A stretch of 64,000 nt of DNA from Marsupella aquatica (Eukaryota; Marchantiophyta), in NCBI GenBank assembly GCA_973895155.1, contig OZ316897.1:4464001-4528000 (forward strand), given 5' to 3'. The first letter of the stretch is position 1. The number at the start of each line of letters is the position of its first letter. This document shows, one piece after another, positions 14,400 to 25,285 of this stretch. The notes beneath the pieces are model-generated. The model did not search any database. It saw only the letters and a program-made list of their open reading frames with translations, and had not been told where the DNA came from. Made by a program: the position numbers and the translations under genes.

Positions 14400-16010
14400 A
14401 CATTCCTAAGTCCTCACAGATCATGTTACAATCCGTGGCGGTGCTTACCCGGCCGGGGTAACCGTCTCCTCCGCCGCCCCGTAAGGAGCTCTTGGGGTTG
14501 TTGTTGGTAGTGTGGGTTATTTTGCAGTAATTGACCCACCGTTGTCATGACTGGACAACTCTTCACATCTTGACAAACGTCATAATCTCCATTCTTATCT
14601 ATCATCAATGGAAGCTTCTTGGCCTCTGCATCCCGCTTGTCTTGCTCTTTGGACTGTTGTGCGGCTTCAGCTGCCATCAAGTCTTTATCAATCACCTTTT
14701 TTTACTCGCATGCTTCATAAGCTTCTAGTTGCTGCTTCACCAATTCTTCAATCTAGGGGTAGAATAGCTTTGGGTCGTCCTTTTCATCGTCGTCATCCTC
14801 CTCAGGGGGTAGTTCTACCATCGGATGTACTAGCATCGTGTCTTGCTTCTTTCCTTGTCTCTCCCTCCTGCTTCTCTTGCTTTTGTTTGGATCTTGTCAA
14901 TACCAGGTAAAACTCGGCTTTGTCGGATGGGTTGGGGATTTCCACTATGTCGACCAAGTTGACCCATTCTGTGGTATCATCTTGTCATTCCATGTTGATA
15001 ATCTGGACCACCCCATAGCTTGGAGCTGGTCCCACTGGTCCTGGTCTCGCTGCATTTGCCCGTGCTGCAATTACCAATGGGAAATTTGCAATGCAATGAG
15101 CCCCTTGTAGACTTGGCAAAAAGGCATGCCCCTACCATAGCCTTGCAGTCTTTGCTCAGGACATTCTCGTGCAAAGTGGTCGGGCTTCTGACAGTTATAA
15201 CACATGGGTGATCACCAAATTCCCAGCTTTGGAGGAACACACGGGTTACTAATGACCTGTAACCCCCGACTACCATTTGGGTACGGACCATACGAGGTTT
15301 TACTTGCCAAATTCCTTGGCCCAACCATAGAGACTTGATAAACGGAGTCAGGGGGTTCCTTGAAGAAGTACTTTGTGGACCCTGGATCCTGGCCCGAACT
15401 GTCAGCGTCATCCAACACTATATGGTGGACCTGATTCTTCCATCTTGGACTTCTTGTACCATGTGCCCAGAGTACTGAAAGCACTTGGAACACCATGCAT
15501 GTGCCCTTGTGTCATTTTTCTCTGCAGGCTTCTCCACTAGATGAACGGACAAGGCCTTTAGCTGGTCTATAATTTCATTGAGCTTGCCTGCTTCCGTAGC
15601 CTTGGGGTTTGGTACTGCTTGTCGGGCTTGAGGCTTGGATAGATCCTCCTTTTTGGTTTGTTGTTTCTTCTTCCAACCTCCTCTGGACTCGCTCTCCAAA
15701 TCACTACTCAAAGAGCCCAAGGTGGAGGAACTACTGGACGAAGAAGCGACAGAGTTGGATGCCATATCACAGCTGGATGGCATTGAACATTTTTTTTCTT
15801 CTTCTTTCTCTCCTTGTCATCCAAATCTGAGTTGGTGTTGTTGAAGGTCTGGTACTTGCTCTTCTTGTGTTGTGCACGTTGGCTTTGCCGGAATTTAAAA
15901 GTAGACTCCCTGTATGTCTTGGTGCACGCAATAGCTACCTGCATTGAGATTGAATGGGTTATTCTGGCTGACCCAGAACTGCATATCAGTAGGCAAGTCA
16001 GTAGAACCAA
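14400..16010 (-). pseudogene. Decayed retrotransposon gag-like fragment with zinc knuckle
   Basis: On the minus strand, 15202-15161 encodes CYNCQKPDHFAREC, an exact CX2CX4HX4C zinc knuckle of the kind found in LTR-retrotransposon Gag nucleocapsid. About 260 bases upstream in the same sense, another knuckle-like stretch (CSKCFQYSGHMVQE) has lost its last cysteine, and it is preceded by LNEIIDQLKALSVHLVEK, typical of a Gag linker. Downstream, minus-strand frames give an acidic stretch and AEFYLVLTRSKQKQEKQ. These pieces lie in different frames with stops between them, so the element is broken. A Ser-rich, Lys-rich segment (15.6-15.8 kb) fits Gag as well. No reverse transcriptase, integrase or paired LTRs were recognised nearby. 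Assignment to Ty3/Gypsy is likely but not proven. Confidence 0.65.
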
Positions 16011-16324
16011 GTAAGTTGGAGTGCGTTGCCCGGCTTTGGCCGAATCATGGCTGCAAGTTTTTGGAACTTCTGAATGATTTGCATTATCAGTAGGCATATC
16101 AGTAGGCAAGTCTTTACTTTTGTGAGGAATTTGCGAAGTATTCTTTCCTTCCTGATCTAGGTTAAAGATGGCCCGAGATCCCTCTCACCTCTGTTCTGCC
16201 CATTGTTCTTAGTTAGTACTTTCATATGAAACTAGTTCTTTTGAGTAGGCGCATATCTATACTATTGATGTCTGTAAAAGGGACAAGGAGACATTTTGCT
16301 ATTGAGAAGGTTGGTGCATCTGGT

Positions 16325-16450
16325 CGTGCAGGAGCAAAAGGAGCCAGAGCAAAAGGAGCCAGAGCAGGATGAGTAAGAGGAGGAGCAAGAGGAGCTCAAG
16401 CGGCAGGAAGAGCAGGAGCAGGAGGAGAAGCCCAAGGAGCCATAAGAGCA
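16325..16450. repeat. Purine-rich GAG/CAG/AGC-type low-complexity tract
   Basis: Repeated GGAGC/AGGAG/CAGAG triplets make a purine-rich strand. One plus-strand frame reads as a Gln/Glu/Pro-rich stretch interrupted by stops. The minus-strand frame gives a poly-leucine run that is a by-product of the repeat. This may be a decayed acidic tail of a transposon protein, but that is not shown. Confidence 0.5.
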
Positions 16451-16559
16451 GAGATATCGTCATAGACGAACCCGTTTTGATGATTGCGTCGCTGATTATA
16501 TATTGTAAATATTTTTCTCGACATTGGTGACGTCGCGGTTTTTTAACGTGATTTTCCAT

Positions 16560-19000
16560 GTTTCCTTGATTCCATGTTCTTGTGTGTTTAGGTCAGATTT
16601 TACTTGGGGCGCTTGTTGCGCGATTGACCCAGGCAGACAATTCAACATGGAAGCTTGCCAATGTATGGATGACTTACTATACAAAACTACAGTAAACTAC
16701 GTACTTAAGAACATATTGTAATCAGTCATCCACTAGCCCATGCATTGCACAATGCTTTAAGTTGATAGTGAGTGATGTTGAGCAAAAGAGTAAGTTGTCA
16801 AGCATATTAAGTGAAAAGCCAGGCAATCAGACGCTCCGGTTCAGAGTCAGTATGCCAAGTGGATTTCAAGAAGTGTGCAAAGTGGGGAGAGCAACAGGTT
16901 GGGCGTGGAAACAATAATGCAGAGTGACACCTTTAGGTCCATTTCATGGTTATGAAAAGTTGTCATCATACTCAAACTCCCATGGATGCTTTTTGCCAAT
17001 GTGACATTTTGTAAATAGAGCATGAGAAGAAACAATGGGATAGCATATTGAAATTTTAGATTGATGGTATAGTCCAGAGCAGAACAGGCCACTCTACAAT
17101 ACACCTCACACCCAGGAGGTCACAGCTCAAACCTGGTTCCTTCAAATGCCCTCATTTTCCCCTCCCCCTCCTGGTAAGGTTCCTTGAGCCACCCAGCCCC
17201 AACCCTGTGGTGACCAACAATCTCCGTCTGTCGAAAAGGTTCCTTGTCTCACAACGCCCCATATATCAACTCCCTTGGTGAAAAGGAGCTCTTGCCTCAA
17301 TATGATCCATAAGCACACTTGCTGTATGAATGCACAATAAACTCTCTTTATGCCACTTGGCATACTATTTGTTTCCACTAACATAACACAATCCAAAATT
17401 AGGAAATGTAATGGCGGGCCCTATGTGGCTGCTCAAATCTGCATTACATAGTCCAGCCAACTAATTGATAGTTCTAGTAGAAAGAAGACAGAAGGATTCC
17501 AAGCATCCCAATATAAGTTAAGTATAGCAATATCTTCATGTAGTGACACTATAAAAATCAAATCAAAGAACAAAAAGCACCTTAGGGGAGACTCCCAAAG
17601 GCCAAAAACCCAATAAAAGGGGTAAACCAGAAAAACCACAATGAAAGCTAAGACGCAGAAGAGTTACAAGCTCTATAGTCCAAATGGCAGAAGAACTAAA
17701 GCCCTACTGGGTAAACTGCATACTAGGAGGGTGGTAAAGAGAGAGTTGACTACATGCCTTAAAAGCAAGTACCCTTGCCCGACAATGGATATAGAACATG
17801 AGCCGGCTGGAGAGCAACAGACACTCTTATTGCCAAAAGAAGCCAGTGAAGACCAACCCATGGGGATGAGGCGGTTGCTCTACAAAATAAACAACACACT
17901 TCCGGAGGAAACGGTTAAAAATAAGGTGTCCTTACCCAAAGACCTCCAAAGCTAGCAGGCAATCAGCTTGAAGGTTGGTTTGTTGCCCTTGGAGCATGTG
18001 TAATCATCTTTGACATGTTCTATGGCACCAAGTATGTATCTTGACGCTCTTTAGAGTGTAAATCCATCAGAAACAAATATTGAAACTCGGTCAATTGCCT
18101 TGAATGTGCTGTGAATGCTTATTATATATATCACACTACCAAGGAACAGAAAAAGCCAAATGTGGATACAAGATCCCTAAGGCACAATACCCAATAAAGG
18201 TTTATTTCATGTGCCTTGAGTGAGTGAGTAGTTAGCAACTTGCTGGTAGCGACGAGCAATGACAGCCAGCACAAGTAATGGATTGCACACATGGATGCAT
18301 TTGGTGGAAGAAATATTTCCTTTCATACCAAGATATTATAAGATACGTCAGAGTCCCTAGATTTGGATGGAGATCCAATAGACAAACTTGGTGTGCCATT
18401 TCAAACAATAATTTTTGGCTACTTTGCCATTATACGCCAATTGATTATATTGTCACAATTTTTTTGTGAATCTATAAATATGCCACGGTTTCATATATGG
18501 ACAACAAGTACACAAATTTAACCAGGTAACCCTGCATGAAAACAGTGGCATACTTGTGAATACATTAAAAATAGTGGTAGTAGTTTAAATTGGAACATCT
18601 ACAGTGTCAATGTAATTATAAGGTGTTTCAAACATTCTCACAAAAATTCTCAAGCACATTTTCAGTGGATTCTACGTGAGCCATAAGCAGGAATGGGATA
18701 CACATCCAAACGTTTGCTCAGATAGGATTTCTAAGCTTGTATGTATCTCTTGGAACATGAATTTTGACTAGGATATGTTCACAACTCAAGAGAGAAAAAT
18801 GCTAAAGCTTATACAAAGAAATCCCAGCCAATATGGTTTGCTTTTTGTGACTCCCATGGACCGAGTTGAAATTTGCTAGCAAGTACACTTTTCACTTCTA
18901 TCTCAAAAGTGACCTGCAATTATGAGTGTTGACATGACACTGCAGTAGTATATGAGTGCTAGCTGGTTTTTGTTTTCCTTCTCAAATTTTGATTTTATTC
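16560..19000. other. AT-rich intergenic DNA, no convincing gene
   Basis: The longest ORF, at 17641-17955 (+, 104 codons), has no recognisable domain. It is lysine-rich without motif structure, and I do not call it a gene. No RNA gene or clear repeat was identified. Confidence 0.4.
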
Positions 19001-19270
19001 TGTATGAACCCCACTGATGGGGGGACCAAGCAGGCCAGAAGGCAGCAATACCTCAAAGAGGGAAAAAAGGACACACGAGAATTGAACTGAGAGTCCAGGC
19101 CAAAATTTTTGACGAGACAGCGAGGACAAGCAACTCAGTCCAGAAGTGTCTAAGACACACAGCAAGCATAGGTCACTGGTGAACTACTCGTCATCTCCTT
19201 CAACCTTAGCCAGTCTGTATCAGCAAGCAAAGGATGACTCCTGAGATACAAAGATTAACTCCAAATCCTA

Positions 19271-19592
19271 AGGGCAGTCTTGCATGTGCAAGGTCCTTTG
19301 ATTTTTGGCCCTCAAATGAACCCGTGGCAACTCTAAACAAAACGACAAGCCAGCAGTCCTGATGGCGTCTTTGGAGGATATGCAAGGGCAAGGGCCAGAA
19401 AATTTCCGGCCCTTGCGGTCCCGAACTTTGAACTTTGAATAAACAAAATGGCAGTAGATCCCTGACTCAATAAGCACTTCACACGTAACGCGTTCTTGAT
19501 TGTGTTTAGATCCTGGGTCCACACTTTTTCCCAACATCTGTGGGCTGCTAAGGGTCGCATTTTTCAGGACTCTTGCACATGCAAGATAGCCC
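19271..19592. mobile_element. MITE, TGCATGTGCAAG family, copy 1
   Basis: Terminal inverted repeats of about 28 bp were found. The left end reads AGGGCAGTCTTGCATGTGCA and continues AGGTCC. The reverse complement of the right end reads AGGGCTATCTTGCATGTGCA and continues AGAGTCC. The element is ~320 bp and non-coding. A central block, GCAAGGGCAAGGGCCAGAAA followed by TTTCCGGCCCTTGCGGTC, is itself self-complementary. The same layout recurs at 60422-60691 and, more distantly, at 54321-54656. Flanking TA suggests, but does not prove, a Tc1/mariner-type insertion. Confidence 0.7.
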
Positions 19593-19599
19593 TAAGTCT

Positions 19600-20395
19600 C
19601 GCGGTAGCTAAGTCATGATCTTTCATACAGATACTACAGGTCCACAAGTCCTAAAAATCCTCTCTCTTTCTCCTTCCAACAGGGAAAGAGAGCAAAGCAA
19701 ACTAGTCTATGTTTCCGGCTAGAGCCTGATGTGGTAGCAACTGCAGTCAGATGATCAAAAGTCCCACAAATGGCAGAAATTGGATTGGAGACAAATTTCC
19801 TAGTTAAATAAAATGTCTGGCCAGTGCTGGCTGGTTTGAAGCCACTCTTAGCCAATTCCATCCATAATCATAACTGCGAAAGAAAGGATATGCACGTTAT
19901 GCAGAGTGGATCCCATTGAACAAAAATAGAAGGCCATATATTTTTTAAGGGGGCGAACAAAGTACAATTGAAGACAAACAAAAGAGGTCCCAAGCAGACA
20001 AAAACCAAACTCATATCTTAGCAACAAGTTTGGAATGGAATCCCATAGCTCATAGGTCCAGTTAACACTAAGAGCAAGGTGTTTTGTTACTTAAGTTTGA
20101 CAAAGATATGTCATGGGCGATGGACTGTACAGGATTTCGTCTTGCTCTTTCCTGGGAAAGTTCTTTTTGCGCTTTTGGTGGGGGATATAAAATGGAATCC
20201 CTGATGAGTTCAGAGAAGTTTTTTTGTGATTTGTGAATAGTGTTTATAAAGATTTTTTTTAAGTGAGCCATGTACCTTTGGAGAGTGGTTCCTTTTTTAT
20301 ATTGTGCAGGTGACACTTCTGGCGAGTTGAAAAGACTGTGCTTAGCAAAGATGTTTTACTTGACATGTTCAATCACATTGTGACCTTTACATTTT
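19600..20395. other. Gene-free AT-rich stretch
   Basis: Only short overlapping ORFs without recognisable features were seen, and no clear repeats. Confidence 0.4.
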
Positions 20396-20399
20396 ATGT

Positions 20400-20422
20400 C
20401 GGTCAGGTCAGGTCAGGTCAGG
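20400..20422. repeat. GTCAG pentamer microsatellite
   Basis: About four perfect tandem copies of a five-base unit (GTCAG) are present. Confidence 0.8.
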
Positions 20423-20659
20423 AGGGTTGATTTGTTTTTGAAAACCTCGTTTGTATCATTTGCAAAGCCCCTTCATCCTGGTAATAAATGTGCAAAACAT
20501 TTGCACAGAAAGGGAACCAAGCTGGGACACTGGCCGAGCTACAGCGCTTGAGAGGGAGGTGAGCAAGTTTTCTTCTAGCGGCCCGGTTTGGACTTGTCGG
20601 GTCAAATAGCAGTATTTATGAAGACAAAAGACATATGTCGTCCCGGTCACTCCTGGTCG

Positions 20660-20820
20660 ATCCCGGCCGCAAAGTGAATTACCGGCCCGGCCCCTTTCCC
20701 CCCCGCCCCGGCCTCCCTCCCATGCCCGGCCTCCCTCCCCTGGCCCCCCTCCCTCCCCGGCCCGGCCCAGTCTAGGGGAAAGGGGAAAAGAGGGGAAAGG
20801 GGAAAAGAGGGGAAAGGACC
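20660..20820. repeat. C-rich tract followed by G-rich GGGGAAA repeats
   Basis: About 100 bases of CCCGG/CCTCCC-rich sequence are followed at 20774-20818 by a run of GGGGAAA and GGGGAAAAGA units. Five or more runs of four G on one strand have strong G-quadruplex potential. The block lies about 2 kb upstream of the GT92 start codon. A role is not implied by the sequence alone. Confidence 0.7.
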
Positions 20821-20829
20821 CCTCTTATA

Positions 20830-22779
20830 TCATAAATTTGATATAGATTTGATATACTCAGAGCCTCGTGAGGTCCATTGACTGTCTCAAGTCTCACTCT
20901 TCATTTTGGACATCATTCAAGTAAATGTCAATGCCATAAATTCAATAAAACAAATTAGTACGACAAGCGGATAGTCAAATCACCTGGCATAATCATGAAC
21001 AGGGAAGTTCAGGATTGGGGATGAGCTCAGAGGTGTGCAATTCACTCGAGATATAAATAGTACGTAGAAAAAAGAGTGTAAAATTGCGTATGGATCATTA
21101 TTATGGGTCTAGGCTGGCATCCAGCATTCCAGCAATCCACTAATACCGTCGGCCGCGAAATCTGGCAGAGATTAGCTCTACGTGGAAACAAAGCACTCGA
21201 CATCCTCGAAAGCTTGACTGTAAGTAAGTATGCTTCGAATTCATTACACTATACGTTTTTGACGGGAAACACGTCAATCGGTGTGTCGATAGGGTGGGGA
21301 TTGGGAATGGTGTCGGAGTAGGAGTAGGAGTAGGATTTTAGCGTTCCACCGAAAGAGGCGGTGGTTTGATGACTTTATTATTAGAGGCCCCACATTTCCA
21401 CAAAGCGCACCGCGTGTTAAACTGTAGACGATTCCGTGGGAGCAGTGGGGCGCCTGCCTTCCGGGCTTCCCCAGTCCTGATCCTTGAGAATCGGAAGCTC
21501 ACGCGCGGTGGAGGGGTCTAATGATGGAGTCCTTGAGGAGGGGGGGGCCTGAATGAGTGAATGGAGTCTTCGGCCTCACTGGCCGTTTCTCCCTGGTCTC
21601 GTGGGAGTACACTGAAGGCAGTCTGTCTGTTTTGTTTTTTAGTTTGTTTGTCAAACGGGCCTGAGGGATGAATGGCTCCGGTGCGCTCCCGGCCGACGCC
21701 TCCCCATGCTTTCAGGATTTCTGATGATCTCCTTGGGTCGACACTTGCAATATTATTTTTTTACTGTCTGCCTCCAGTATAGTGCTGGCAGGCACTCCGA
21801 AGGTCCGAGCGTCAGCCAGCCCGTGCCTTGCCCCTGAGGAGATCTGCTGCTTGCAGACTGGTGCGGCGTTGATTCGGTTGCGGTGGTGGTCTTTGTAATA
21901 ATAAGTGAGGACGCCCATGTAGCTGGACAGGAATAGTAGTGGATACTAGTGAGGAAGCTGGTCGTGTCCAGAGCAGAAGCAGGAGCAGGTCACATCGGAA
22001 CGGGCGGAAGGCCACCTTTGGTCCATGATTTGCTGCTGACCATTTGCCGATTTGCGAGGAGATGGATGGCTGGATGTACAGCAAGTAGTGGTCGTGTTGT
22101 AGCGGATCGGCGACAGTCGAGCAGGGATTCACTTGGCTTGGGTTTTGCCATTTTGCATTACCCAGGTAGAGGTGGATGCATTGATGAATTTTTAAAGTGA
22201 ACGGGATGCCGGGCGGGGAGAGGGATAGAAGGGCTGTGAGAGGACGCGCACCCCTTTGGATCGTGCATCCGGAGGACTCCTGAAGGTGATCGTTGGAGGG
22301 GTGGAGCAAGCTTGATTCGCCCAGTGATGCACGTTGCGAAGTTGAATAACTTGACCGTGGTGGGCTGTCTAGTCGGGGAGTGAGTATGCTTCCTTGCCGG
22401 ACTTTCCAGAATTGGCGAGCGGCGCGCCATGGAGGAGAGGAGGAGGAGATCGTTGCGGAGTGTGAGCCATGAGGATTCCTTGGGAGATGATCATCCCACG
22501 ACGAGTATGGGCAAGGCCGGAGGAGGAAGCAGTCTCCAGGTGGTGATTCCGCAAAGACAATTTTGAAGTGTGACAGATTGTGATTAGGAGCTTTTCGGAT
22601 GACTTCTCGGAGGCACACACAGAGAGCTCAAACGGGTTATGTGCAGGTGGTGGTGTCGACGATGATTTTGCTCTAGCACGGACTCATTGGACAGATCCTT
22701 CAATTAGGCTAATCAGTCAGGGTCGTTGAATTTACTTGACGACAGTTACAGTAGTTAGGGGTGGACTCGGGGAGTAATC
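20830..22779. other. Upstream region of the GT92 gene
   Basis: AT-rich DNA to about 21.3 kb gives way to GC-richer sequence up to the GT92 start, consistent with promoter and 5' UTR. A 268-codon ORF on the minus strand (21812-22618) lacks any recognisable domain. Its Ser/Pro/Leu-rich composition looks like an antisense shadow of GC-rich leader DNA. It is recorded but not called a gene. Confidence 0.45.
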
Positions 22780-25285
22780 ATGACCAAAAAAGTGAAGCTC
22801 CCTTCCAGCTGCGTAGGAGGGTCGAAATGGCGTGTGCAGAACTCATGGAAAACTCTTTTCGTCCTCGTTGTGATCCTTATACTAGCTACGACAACGCTCC
22901 TGCTCGATCAGGTCTACGAAGGTGAGCCTTTGCGCCTCCGTTGACCTATTTTAGAATCAGCAAGCTTTTCCTCGTTGTCGACGAGAACCGGAAGTGGACG
23001 TTGCTTGTGCATTTGTTGGGTTAGCAGTCGATGTAGGTGTCCAACTTGCAGGCCCTGGCAGTAGCCTATCGGTGTGTTCTTTTGATGTCTCACACAGTTT
23101 ATTTGCTTTTGTTGGTACTGAAATGGGATTAAACAAACTGAATTGGGCTGTCGTTTCTTCCATGTTTCCTTGAGTTTTTAGATGTTTTAATTTTTTTCCA
23201 GAGTAGGGGGTGGTCTGATAAACGACGACAGACATCAGTTGGAATTTATACAATGATAACAGGGCAATCTATGAGACCAGATGTTTTGAATCTGACAGAG
23301 AGATCGTAGTATGCACTGCCTATTGGAACCTTGAACGTATCAGAAAACCTTGTAGGAGCCGGAGAAGCTTGTCGGATTTTGTCGAGGAAATTGAGTAAGA
23401 CCATCACCAGTGTCGAGGGATTTTGTGTCGAGATGTATTCCTTGTGTATTTTTACGTGCTTTTCTGACTCCTGTCTCGGGCTTGAAATGGTTCAGCGGCA
23501 CGGATTCACTCCGTTCGCCTCGTAAAAGGCCTGCCGATTGGTGCCTCGAGTATCTTTCCAAGGAGAATTGTTGAAGATATGCAAAGGTTGGAGACTCCTA
23601 GTCTTCTTCGGTTGGGGTTGGAACCCAACATTTCGAATGTTGTGCCGACGCTGGAGCCAAGTCGCTCAGGTTTTGGACGAGTTCGCGACATAGTGGCTTT
23701 CCCCGACGAGGTGATGCTTTTGGTGGAAGTAACAAGCTTCAACTCATGGGTAGCCCCAAGTAAGGACGATCTCGTTTGTCTCTTCGGACAGCACCTGGAG
23801 ACAGACGTCTTCACCGTCGAGTGGAAGGACGACAGGCATTCCGTTCTAGCCGTGAGGTGTGGGCATCCCCCTGTGCATCCTCTTCTCGATTCCAACCGGG
23901 AGGCCACCTTGCTACTTAAAGAAATCAACTTTCCCCTCCCATCGTTGGTCCAATATACTACAAACTTGTCGTGGACACCCCTTGTGTACGAGACCGTCAC
24001 CGATTCAGATAGCGTAATCTTACTCGTGAAAGGATTGGATCCTCTAGGACGGCCGGACAATTATTCCGTACCTCTTGACAAACTCCAATGCCGTTTTGGC
24101 AATGATGTGACATCTCGGGTAAAGCTTGTTGCTCAAGAGGTGGTGAGGTGCGAGCTTCCCCCCGAGGTCGCTGTGGAGAAGCTGGAAGGAGCTCGTGTCA
24201 GTCTTTTCGTACCCCAGCTGGGCCTTCTTCCATCAGTTGCATACTTCTCCAAGTCTCCTCTTACTGCGCCCATGTCGACGGTAACGTCTGGTGGGAAGCG
24301 ACAATTCCAGATTTGCGCGTGCACGATGTTGTGGAACGAGGCTCAATTTCTGCGGGAGTGGATAATGTATCACGGATTCCTGGGCATTGAGAGGTGGTAT
24401 CTCTACGACAACAATAGTGATGACGAGATCGAAGAGGTACTCGGAGGGTTGCAGTCGGCGTACAATGTTAGCCGGCATCCATGGCCTTGGATTAAGACCC
24501 AGGAGGCAGGGTTCTCACACTGTGTTCTCCGAGCTCGAGCAGATTGCGAGTGGGTTTTATTTGCTGACGTTGACGAGTTTATCTACCCCGTCAAGGATTT
24601 ATACGAGTTAGTCTATGCCAGTCCTTCGTCTTCGAAATTATCGAACCTGAGAACCAAGGTTACTTTACCGAAATCGTGGGAGAATTGGCCGGCATCTGCC
24701 AGGAGGCTAGACCTCGCCGCGAAAACATCCGCACCAAACAATACTTCTACGCTACAGAGATTAATCAAACGAACGCTTCAGAGGGGTGAGTCCATTGGTA
24801 CGAAGGTGGGAGAAATACGGCTTCTCTGTCACAATTTTGGCCCATCGGGTCTCTCGAAAGCACCAGCGGACGGAGTTGTGGCGGGTTACACATGTAGAAT
24901 GCGATGGCCGAAACGGCACAAATCGTTCGTTTACCTAGATGCCGTAAGTGACACTTTGTTGAATGTTGTGCATCACTTCGCTTTGAAGGATGAATACAAG
25001 GAATTGGCGGTTCATGCCCGAATCGCCGTGGTCAACCACTACAAGTTTCAAGCATGGGAGGTTTTCAAGTCCAAGTTCGTTCGCCGCGTCTCCACGTATG
25101 TTGTCGATTGGCGAGAACAAACCGCTCAAAGTAATGACCGAGCCCCGGGCCTTGGCCTTGAGGCCGTGGAACCTGAAGACTGGCCATCGCGCTACTGTGA
25201 AGAAGTGGATTTGGGACTTAAGAATTTCACTGGTAACGCTTTCAGGGATCCGCAGACCAAACTTATGCCTTGGCAATCACTGTAA
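22780..25285 (+). CDS. GT92 (DUF23) family glycosyltransferase, type II membrane protein
   Basis: There are two exons. Exon 1 is 22780-22921 and encodes a basic N terminus (MTKKVKLPSS...) then a hydrophobic anchor (LFVLVVILILATTTLLL). The donor is G|GTGAGC. Exon 2 runs 23496-25285 after an acceptor TTCAG. The phase fits (1+2), and the protein is 643 aa. Starting at the first Met of exon 2 (23579) would lose the anchor, so the two-exon model is preferred. The catalytic domain starts near residue 316 with ICACTMLWNEAQFLREWIMY, followed by WYLYDNNSDD and the metal-binding D-x-D in WVLFADVDEFIYP (about residue 404). It ends with VVNHYKFQAWEVFKSKF. Anchor plus stem plus catalytic domain implies a Golgi lumenal enzyme. 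Characterised plant GT92 enzymes (GALS) elongate pectic beta-1,4-galactan. This longer protein resembles the uncharacterised plant clade, so donor and acceptor are unknown. The TAA stop overlaps a donor-like sequence (CTGTAAGTG). Confidence 0.92.

Noticed and set aside
16299-16559. Poly-leucine ORF resembling a membrane protein
   Set aside because: The leucine run comes from the reverse strand of a GAG/AGC low-complexity tract.
17641-17955. 104-codon plus-strand ORF
   Set aside because: Lysine-rich, with no motif, no conserved pattern and no supporting gene structure.
21812-22618. 268-codon minus-strand ORF upstream of the GT92 gene
   Set aside because: There is no domain, composition is Ser/Pro/Leu-rich, and it sits in the GC-rich leader or promoter of the plus-strand gene, so it is most likely an antisense shadow.
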